This document shows positions 37,910 through 43,591 of a stretch of DNA of 43,591 nucleotides, one piece after another (position 1 is the first letter of the stretch; each line of letters begins with the position of its first letter). A program made the translations under genes and the position numbers. This DNA is from a virus, in IMG/VR virus record IMGVR_UViG_3300042891_000306, positions 1 through 43,591 of that record. One strand, given 5' to 3'. The notes below the pieces were generated by a model. That model searched no databases. It was not told the origin of the DNA and worked only from the letters and a program-made list of their open reading frames with translations.

Positions 37910-37929
37910 TGGGAGAGTTACCTCTCCCA
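37910..37929 (-). terminator. Hairpin between sheath and tube genes
   Basis: Perfect 8-base arms TGGGAGAG/CTCTCCCA around a four-base loop, 16 bases past the sheath stop. The minus strand lacks a T-tract, so it may stabilise mRNA ends or attenuate rather than terminate fully. Confidence 0.6.
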
Positions 37930-37945
37930 TTATATACATACTTAA

Positions 37946-40900
37946 TTAAACCCCTGCTGCAATGCCACCTGTATTTTTCAAGCGTACTGGAATGTAGATG
38001 AATTCAATTGCTTTAACAGGCTCAATTGCAATATCAATATACAATTCATTACGGTCAATACGATCTGGTGTGTTGTTTGTTGTATCGCAGACTACCAAGT
38101 AGTCATAGATACCACGTTTAGCAACTACATCATTAAGTACTGATTCAAATGCTTGTTTAACTTGGTTACGTGTAATTGTATCGTTTGGTTCAAATATGAA
38201 CGGACGAGCAACTTCATCTAATACTTTACGTAAGTAACATACTAAACGAGCAACGTTAATACGATCCATTGCACTTGCTGATGCTGCGCGAGTTTTTTGA
38301 CCGTAGTTTACTAAACCAACGCCTGGTAATACTGTAATTGGGTTAACTCGTTGTGTGTACAATACATCACGTAGACCAGCAGTAACACCAATGCTACGGA
38401 ATGAATTACCGTCTGTTACATCAACATAACCAATTGAGCTAACATTGTCAATTAATCCACGACGCACACCAGCTGGTGCAAACCATGGGTAGCTAACATT
38501 GTCGCTACGAAGAATTGTACGTAACATCATATGGCTTGGAGGAACAACAACACTTTCGCCACCTAAATCTGTACCTAAACCGCTTGGATAGAACACACCT
38601 AAATATTCACTTGAGCTTACTAAACCATTTGCACCGTTATCAAATGCAAGGTTTTGATTGCTTGCCCATGCTTCAATTTGTGTCGAAGCTGAATTTAATG
38701 TAAGCGGACTATCACCAATAATAAATGCAGTTTGTTTACGATCGTTATTTAAAGTAATCATATTGCTAATTAGTTCTGGATAACCAGGAGCGCAAATTAA
38801 GTTATATTGTACTTGTTCTTCACGTAATGCAACGCTTGATTCAATTGCAGATTTCATAGCTTCAACAATAACATTGCGAACTGCTTTGTGTCCAAAGTAA
38901 GGAACTAAGTTTTCATCAACACCGCTGTTATTTACCCAAGTGCCAACTTCTGTTGGTGGGCTTGTATCATTAGCAAAATATGTACTTTCAAAACGTTTAA
39001 CACCGTAACCACTACGACGTGTATTAAACAATAATGTACCACGTGAGTATAATTGGTAATCTGGTGCATCAGAATCTAAATAATTACTTGACGCTAGGTC
39101 TGTAATGCTAGGAATAGCATCAACAATTGGATTTGTACTATCATTATAGCTCCAACGTGCATCAGCAAATAATATACCATCAGCACTAACTTGATCAGTA
39201 TTATCTAATAGATCCCATGTAGAACCATTGTAACGATAAATTACAGGATAATTTTCTAAATCACCTGTATCAATCCACAATTCACCTGCTACAACTGCTG
39301 TTGAACCATCACTTTGTGTAGTTGGTTGTGATGCACTTAAAATTGGACCTGCTGGATCTGTAGCTGTTAAATCATATCCACGTGCATCATTAGCTACAGT
39401 TTTGTAACCTTTCCAGTTAGTACCATCATGAATCATAATATCAACTTCAACTGCTGTATTATAATACCATAGTGTACCATCAGCTGGATTGCTGTATGGT
39501 TCTGTAGATGAGTATGTATATGTCAACGGAGTAAACGGACTAGCCAAGTATACACTACCAGCAGTCAATGTTTGCATGTTGCTGTCATTAGTTAATCCTG
39601 CGTCTGCTAACGGAGTACCTGATGTTTGTGTAAATTTAATAGTACCACCAGCAAGATGACTAATGCTAATTGCACCAGCTGTTGTAACTGACGCAACAAT
39701 GTTTGGTAAACTTGCAGCTAAAATATCACCAACTAAACTTGCTGCAGTCGTGCCACTTAAATTAATAGTTGCAGATTGTGTAACAGTTGTCCCTGGTACA
39801 CTAACTTCCATAATAAATGCATCATTAGCATCAAATAAGATTGGGCTTACCGGAGTTGTACCTGTTATGTTTACTAACCCTGATACGTTTTTAACATATG
39901 GTTTAAATGTGCCAGTTGTTGCACCTAATGTATCATATTTAACATACACAGTACCAGTAGCAATTTGTCCGCCGCCGCCAACTAAATCTAAACCATTAAT
40001 TGCTGCCGTATCGCTAGAAAATAGCGGTGCCGCCAATAGGTTCCATGTACCTAATAATGCACTGTATGTTTTAATACCCCAGTTTGCTCCGTTACCAGTG
40101 GCAGATGTTTTAAGCCAAATACTACCGTATGGACGTGGAGTTTGATCGCTTGTTCTCCATGCTGGAGTATTACGATATGTATCAAATGTTAATGTTGGAC
40201 CATTGAATGTCACAACGTTTGCATCAGTACTAGAAAGTAGACCAAGTGCCACTGCTGTATCAGTACCGCCAATTTCAGTACCTTTCTTGATAGTTAATGT
40301 ACCAGTTGGCAATGATAAGTTACCACTTGATGCAGCTAAACTATTAATACGTAATTCAAGTTGACCAGCAACGTTTACTGTCGCAGTAACGTTTTTACCA
40401 CTCATTGCAGTATTAATATCTGCTGCGGCGCTGGTTACTGTAGTACCAGTTAATGTAACGTTAACACCGTTAAGTACCATTTTACGACCGTTTACTAGTG
40501 TTGGTGATGCTACACTACCAGTAACTGTAGGCACTGCTTCCTGCCAAGCGTCGCTGCCAATTAATGCCCATGTATTGTCCCAACGTTTGTAATAAATTGG
40601 ATTTGATGTGCTGGTTGCATTAACAGCATACGTGCCAATAGCACCAACTGATGACAACGGAACACCGGCAGATAATTGTGCAGTGTCGGTGATTACTGTT
40701 GGTGTTTGTAATACGAAACCAGCATTGTCTTGATCCCATTCGTAAATACCCCAATTAGTGCCACCTGTGCTTACATCTAACCAGTATGTACCATCCGAAG
40801 CAGTACCTGTTGGGCGAATACTTGTACCAGTTAACTCAGATAAGTTAACATCAGCACGTTGAATATATATTTGATTAGACACACCTAATGCACTGTAGGC

Positions 40901-41188
40901 TGCAAGTAAGCCATACTCGTTTAATTCATGTGCATGAATAGGATTATCACTTGCGTCAACTTGGAAATTAATACTACCAAAGCCAGTAACTAATTCACGT
41001 TGACTTGTGACTTTAATTAGTTTACCAGCATTTGCTTTAGTTGTATAAGTTGCAATCGTGCCTTGTGGATTTAGTTTGTCTTGGTCTGTAGCCAATAATA
41101 CATAAGCAACTGTACCAGTTGCGGTTGGTTGGTATTGGCTTTCGTCTATAACGGTAACCGATACGCCTGGGGAAATTAATGATGCCAT
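37946..41188 (-). CDS. 18: Tail sheath protein gp18, enlarged by repeat modules
   Basis: 1080 residues from the ATG at 41188 (AAGGATA upstream); an upstream alternative start is inside the leader. The N-terminus MASLISPGVSVTVIDESQ and the C-terminal half (KTRAASASAMDRINVARLVC, then FEPNDTITRN and IPVRLKNTG) are classic sheath. T4 gp18 has 659 residues; the extra part, about 133-655, holds at least five modules of the type G-T-x-W-L/Y-x-T...W-x-I/L (TYWLDVSTGGTNWGIYEWDQ, GSIWLKTSATGNGANWGI, TLWYYNT, ELWIDTGD). These probably form surface domains on the contractile sheath. Confidence 0.93.
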   Translation of the reverse strand: MASLISPGVSVTVIDESQYQPTATGTVAYVLLATDQDKLNPQGTIATYTTKANAGKLIKVTSQRELVTGFGSINFQVDASDNPIHAHELNEYGLLAAYSALGVSNQIYIQRADVNLSELTGTSIRPTGTASDGTYWLDVSTGGTNWGIYEWDQDNAGFVLQTPTVITDTAQLSAGVPLSSVGAIGTYAVNATSTSNPIYYKRWDNTWALIGSDAWQEAVPTVTGSVASPTLVNGRKMVLNGVNVTLTGTTVTSAAADINTAMSGKNVTATVNVAGQLELRINSLAASSGNLSLPTGTLTIKKGTEIGGTDTAVALGLLSSTDANVVTFNGPTLTFDTYRNTPAWRTSDQTPRPYGSIWLKTSATGNGANWGIKTYSALLGTWNLLAAPLFSSDTAAINGLDLVGGGGQIATGTVYVKYDTLGATTGTFKPYVKNVSGLVNITGTTPVSPILFDANDAFIMEVSVPGTTVTQSATINLSGTTAASLVGDILAASLPNIVASVTTAGAISISHLAGGTIKFTQTSGTPLADAGLTNDSNMQTLTAGSVYLASPFTPLTYTYSSTEPYSNPADGTLWYYNTAVEVDIMIHDGTNWKGYKTVANDARGYDLTATDPAGPILSASQPTTQSDGSTAVVAGELWIDTGDLENYPVIYRYNGSTWDLLDNTDQVSADGILFADARWSYNDSTNPIVDAIPSITDLASSNYLDSDAPDYQLYSRGTLLFNTRRSGYGVKRFESTYFANDTSPPTEVGTWVNNSGVDENLVPYFGHKAVRNVIVEAMKSAIESSVALREEQVQYNLICAPGYPELISNMITLNNDRKQTAFIIGDSPLTLNSASTQIEAWASNQNLAFDNGANGLVSSSEYLGVFYPSGLGTDLGGESVVVPPSHMMLRTILRSDNVSYPWFAPAGVRRGLIDNVSSIGYVDVTDGNSFRSIGVTAGLRDVLYTQRVNPITVLPGVGLVNYGQKTRAASASAMDRINVARLVCYLRKVLDEVARPFIFEPNDTITRNQVKQAFESVLNDVVAKRGIYDYLVVCDTTNNTPDRIDRNELYIDIAIEPVKAIEFIYIPVRLKNTGGIAAGV

Positions 41189-41206
41189 TTTTAGTATCCT
41201 TATATT

Positions 41207-41236
41207 ATAATACTTTAAAATATTTATCAGTATTAT
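41207..41236 (-). promoter_or_regulatory. Late-promoter-like motif inside an inverted repeat before gp18
   Basis: Arms ATAATACT (41207-41214) and AGTATTAT (41229-41236) enclose GATAAATA (41221-41228). The sheath ATG is 32 bases from the motif, with AAGGAT as ribosome site. Confidence 0.55.
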
Positions 41237-41261
41237 CAAAATACAGTCTATTAAGGAGCCT

Positions 41262-41639
41262 TTGGCAAAGGTTTGCTATAAATACTGTATGGAGTTCCGC
41301 CCTTTATGCAAAAGTTGTACTAGAAACCCCGCTGCAATTAACTATAAGCGCGATGGTGTAACACATTTCCGAACAAGGTGCAGCGGCTGTATCAGAAAGA
41401 ATAGAAAATTAGCGCCACAGAAACCAACGTGGATGCTTGTTGGTTATAAGAAAAAGCCACATTGTGAAAAATGTGGCTTTAAGGCAAAGTATAAAGAACA
41501 ACTTAGCGTTTACTATGTTGACGGTAACTTAAAAAATAATGCACTGTTTAATTTAAGAACTATCTGTGCAAACTGTCAAATTACTATCGTTAAAGAAGGA
41601 CTAGGCTGGACTCAAGGCGATCTGACTCCGGATTTCTGA
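41262..41639 (+). CDS. Cys-rich HNH-like zinc protein, TTG start
   Basis: 125 residues and the only plus-strand gene. The start is TTG, with AAGGAG three bases upstream; the next ATG would drop the first Cys. Four CxxC-type pairs (CKSC, CSGC, CEKCGF, CANC) and YYVDGNLKNNALFNLRTIC, which matches the D-G-N...N-L HNH core, suggest a zinc-stabilised HNH endonuclease or a related nucleic-acid-binding protein. Its 3' end overlaps the convergent dNMP kinase gene by 39 bases. Confidence 0.75.
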   Translation: MAKVCYKYCMEFRPLCKSCTRNPAAINYKRDGVTHFRTRCSGCIRKNRKLAPQKPTWMLVGYKKKPHCEKCGFKAKYKEQLSVYYVDGNLKNNALFNLRTICANCQITIVKEGLGWTQGDLTPDF

Positions 41640-42266
41640 TATAATTAATTCTTCAGTACTAGCATATAATTCATCTATGCTACCATCGTTAGTCACAGTA
41701 ACATCAAACTTAGTACCGATCCAAGCATACTCACTTGGGTGAATGCCTAAATTGTCTAGTTCGCTTTTACCTAGTGCCCATCCAATCTTCTTCATTCCGG
41801 CATTTACGGTCTTGGCTGCATTGTACCACTCAGGCTCTGCACCACGTTTAACACGCACTGTTTTACCACCCAAGTTCTTAATCATTTTAATTTCGTTTGG
41901 AAAACGGCAATCTGAGATTACAATGTCTTCATTTGTTTTACGGAGTTTGTTTTCGAGACTTGCTATCCATATATCAGTATGGAAACCCTGACGACATACT
42001 TCTGTGCCCCAGTTTTGTAATACCCAACGTGGAGTTAAGTTTGGCATCTTTAAGCGTTTGGCCCACCAAGGATCTACTCGTTCGCGCCAAGCTCTACCTT
42101 CTGCACTGCGCCCTTCAAGTAGTTCACGATCCCAACCAAATACTGTTGCGACTGCATCTTTAAGCGTGCCAGCAAAGCTCTCTCGTTTAAAGCCGTGCTC
42201 TGCTACTAGGTAATCTGCGATTGTGTCTTTGCCTGAACCGATGAAGCCTGTTACTGATATAATCAT
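41601..42266 (-). CDS. 1: Deoxynucleoside monophosphate kinase gp1
   Basis: 221 residues. P-loop GFIGSGKDT (7-15), DRELLEGRSAEGRAWRERVD, LQNWGTEVCRQGF and VISDCRFPNE are characteristic of T4 gp1, which phosphorylates dGMP, dTMP and hydroxymethyl-dCMP for phage DNA synthesis. An early-type promoter lies upstream, unlike the flanking late genes. AAAGGAATAGT gives the ribosome site. Confidence 0.93.
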   Translation of the reverse strand: MIISVTGFIGSGKDTIADYLVAEHGFKRESFAGTLKDAVATVFGWDRELLEGRSAEGRAWRERVDPWWAKRLKMPNLTPRWVLQNWGTEVCRQGFHTDIWIASLENKLRKTNEDIVISDCRFPNEIKMIKNLGGKTVRVKRGAEPEWYNAAKTVNAGMKKIGWALGKSELDNLGIHPSEYAWIGTKFDVTVTNDGSIDELYASTEELIISEIRSQIALSPA

Positions 42267-42290
42267 ACTATTCCTTTCTATATATAGTAT

Positions 42291-42319
42291 ATTATACTTT
42301 TATTACAGACAGGTGTCAA
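42291..42319 (-). promoter_or_regulatory. Consensus sigma70 promoter for gp1
   Basis: Minus strand TTGACA (42314-42319), 17 bases, TATAAT (42291-42296), immediately after the gp13 stop. Confidence 0.85.
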
Positions 42320-42327
42320 TTATTGAT

Positions 42328-43212
42328 TTAACCAGTAATCCAAGTTAATGGCATACCGCCATCAGCATAGCTTGAAATTTCAGCATCTAGTTTATCCAAC
42401 AATGCCTGTCCTTCTGCTTTGAGTGCGGCACCATTTAAACTACCGCCGCCTTGTGGACCTGCAATAGTAGCAAATTTTTCACGTGCTTGACCTATACTCA
42501 TCATTACTAGTGCATAAGCATAGTCTTGTATCCACGGAAATACCTGTGGGTCATTTAACAACATAGCATCTGGTTTAACGTTGTATACCCATAGTGCAAC
42601 ACTTTCTACCTCAGTAGAATTTGCTCCTTGCCAAGGTTGTTTACGTAAGACTGTTAATTTTTTAGTTGCTTTGTTAAACGTAAAGTTCATGTAACCGCCA
42701 AACATAGTCATTGCTAGCTCTTGATATTGCGTGAACAATTCGTAGTTAGCTAGTCCGCCAACACGACCTGCTACTAACATATAAGTGTTTAAGTAACCAC
42801 TTGCAAATGGTTCAAACTGACTGGCTGTTGTGCCTGTTACACTACCGATACCACGACGGAATATTTGTCTAACGTCCATAATTTCACGTGGTAAGATGTA
42901 TTCTTGTGTTTCTGGTTGCAGATCTAAAAACGCATAACTTTCTTCTACTGCGTTTGAACTGCGTTGACGATAACGCACAAAGGCCTGTTTAATGCCCATG
43001 TCGTAGTGTTCTTTGTCTGCTTCAACATCAACTATCTGATCACCTAAACGTAAACGAATGTAATCAATGATATCGTTGCGTTGTTGATTTTCTGGTATTA
43101 ACAGAGTTGCATCAAAAGCAATATGACCAGCACCTGTACCAGTAACTGGATTGTATAAACTGTCTGTGGTTAGACTAAGATTTGCGGTTAAATTACCTGT
43201 TGCTGTTGCCAT
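42328..43212 (-). CDS. 13: Neck protein gp13
   Basis: 294 residues. IIDYIRLRLGDQIVDVEADK with YDMGIKQAFVRYRQR matches the T4 gp13 N-terminal VILRRLGAP-VE and IQRALELYGEY region, and WIQDYAYALVMMSIGQAREKF plus GAALKAEGQALLDKL matches its C-terminal helices. With gp14 it forms the neck that closes the filled head. An AGGA ribosome site lies in the 3' arm of a hairpin. Confidence 0.85.
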   Translation of the reverse strand: MATATGNLTANLSLTTDSLYNPVTGTGAGHIAFDATLLIPENQQRNDIIDYIRLRLGDQIVDVEADKEHYDMGIKQAFVRYRQRSSNAVEESYAFLDLQPETQEYILPREIMDVRQIFRRGIGSVTGTTASQFEPFASGYLNTYMLVAGRVGGLANYELFTQYQELAMTMFGGYMNFTFNKATKKLTVLRKQPWQGANSTEVESVALWVYNVKPDAMLLNDPQVFPWIQDYAYALVMMSIGQAREKFATIAGPQGGGSLNGAALKAEGQALLDKLDAEISSYADGGMPLTWITG

Positions 43213-43219
43213 GTGAAAT

Positions 43220-43253
43220 CGTCCTGTTTTGTATATTTAGCACTTACAGGACG
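43220..43253 (-). promoter_or_regulatory. Ribosome-site-masking hairpin with a late promoter in its loop
   Basis: Perfect arms CGTCCTGT (5' arm, 43246-43253) and ACAGGACG (3' arm, 43220-43227) on the minus strand. The 3' arm contains the AGGA ribosome site of gp13. GCTAAATA (43234-43241), a late-type motif, is in the 18-base loop, so late RNA would start past the 5' arm. Confidence 0.65.
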
Positions 43254-43265
43254 ACTTTGTTCAGA

Positions 43266-43591
43266 TTATTGTACTTTGAGTAAGATAGTATCGAGGTTGA
43301 TACGTCCATTTAGTTTAATATCAGTTGCTTTGATATTGTCTAAGAACTTACGTAATTCAATCTTACCTGCGGCTAAGAATTCTTTTAGCTGCACCTCTGG
43401 CTTACGTAAAGTTTTTTGTACGCTTGTAGACTCGTTAAAACCTGTTATAGCAGTACCTTTAACGCCAAGTGCACCACCCATATCTTCTGCTATGTATTTG
43501 CCTAGTTTACGTGTCTTAATATTGTAGACCCAAAGCTCGGTGGCGCCTATGATGTCAACTGGGTTGATTGATACTAGTTTATTAGTAGTAT
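43266..43591 (-). CDS. Late-gene-region protein, 5' end outside window
   Basis: The frame is open from the right edge to the stop at 43266, giving the last 108 residues. IGATELWVYNIKTRKLGKYI, then GVKGTAITGFNESTSVQKTL and FLDNIKATDIKLNGRIN are visible. The compact beta-plus-helix pattern and position before gp13 suggest a virion or neck-associated protein, but it cannot be identified as gp14. Confidence 0.65.
   Translation of the reverse strand, partial: TTNKLVSINPVDIIGATELWVYNIKTRKLGKYIAEDMGGALGVKGTAITGFNESTSVQKTLRKPEVQLKEFLAAGKIELRKFLDNIKATDIKLNGRINLDTILLKVQ

Noticed and set aside
39663-40145. Plus-strand frame of 160 codons
   Set aside because: Lies fully inside the sheath repeat region on the opposite strand; open only because of Thr/Val-rich codons.
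1-43591. CRISPR array, insertion sequence or integrase
   Set aside because: No regularly spaced repeats, transposase or recombinase motifs seen; mobile signals are limited to the two endonuclease-like genes.

Overview
The window is a 43.6 kb piece of a T4-like tailed phage (myovirus) genome, AT-rich, with almost every gene on the minus strand, so transcription runs from high to low coordinates. The assignment rests on a recognisable T4 core: neck protein gp13, dNMP kinase gp1, tail sheath gp18, tail tube gp19, a gp54/gp48-like tube initiator, head-completion protein gp4, a gp16-like small terminase, large terminase gp17, ssDNA-binding gp32, and UvsX and UvsY. A large tRNA cluster, a phage SAH hydrolase, glycan-modification genes and short acidic virion proteins resemble uncultured aquatic T4-like phages. 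The host cannot be named, but perfect sigma70-type promoters point to a bacterium with a standard housekeeping sigma factor.

Layout, right to left in transcription order. 43591-35314: neck, dNMP kinase, sheath, tube, tube initiator and head completion. The only plus-strand gene, a Cys-rich HNH-like protein, is wedged between gp1 and the sheath gene. 35296-27411: small and large terminase subunits interleaved with acidic proteins whose N-termini look like T4 capsid-targeting peptides ending in L/I-x-E. 27254-24095: gp32, UvsX, UvsY and small partners. 24114-20931: a methyltransferase, a nucleotidyltransferase-cupin fusion, a PD-(D/E)XK-like putative internal capsid protein and an RNA polymerase omega-like protein. 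20923-15045: 24 tRNA genes, including initiator tRNA, tRNA-Ile with CAU anticodon, two identical tRNA-Trp and a class-II-shaped tRNA with UGU anticodon. They are interspersed with tiny genes, two glycan-related genes, a GIY-YIG homing endonuclease and stem-loops just 5' of several tRNAs. 15008-12181: two small genes, a dual-specificity phosphatase, a YkuK-like RNase H-fold protein and AhcY. 12127-6355: a seven-gene cassette with metallophosphoesterase, cupin, SGNH protein, NTP-transferase/kinase fusion, AroE-like, KdsC-like and GatZ-like proteins. 6316-5585: three small genes. 5514-249: a second sugar cassette with RmlB-like dehydratase, two methyltransferases, a 2OG-Fe(II) oxygenase and two glycosyltransferase-like proteins.

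Two promoter classes are readable. Ten sites match TTGAC[A/T], a 17 (once 18) base spacer, and TATAAT-like, upstream of early-type genes and tRNA segments. A T4-late-like motif, [G/A/T]ATAAATA or GCTAAATA, precedes structural genes, the homing endonuclease and the rmlB cassette. At the homing endonuclease and at gp13 the late motif lies inside or over an inverted repeat that would hide the start codon or ribosome site in read-through RNA but not in late RNA, the logic known from T4 I-TevI and lysozyme.

The strongest new leads are the capsid-targeted protein set (including a possible nuclease), the uncharacterised seven-gene glycan pathway, the RNA switches, the omega-like protein and the odd tRNA.
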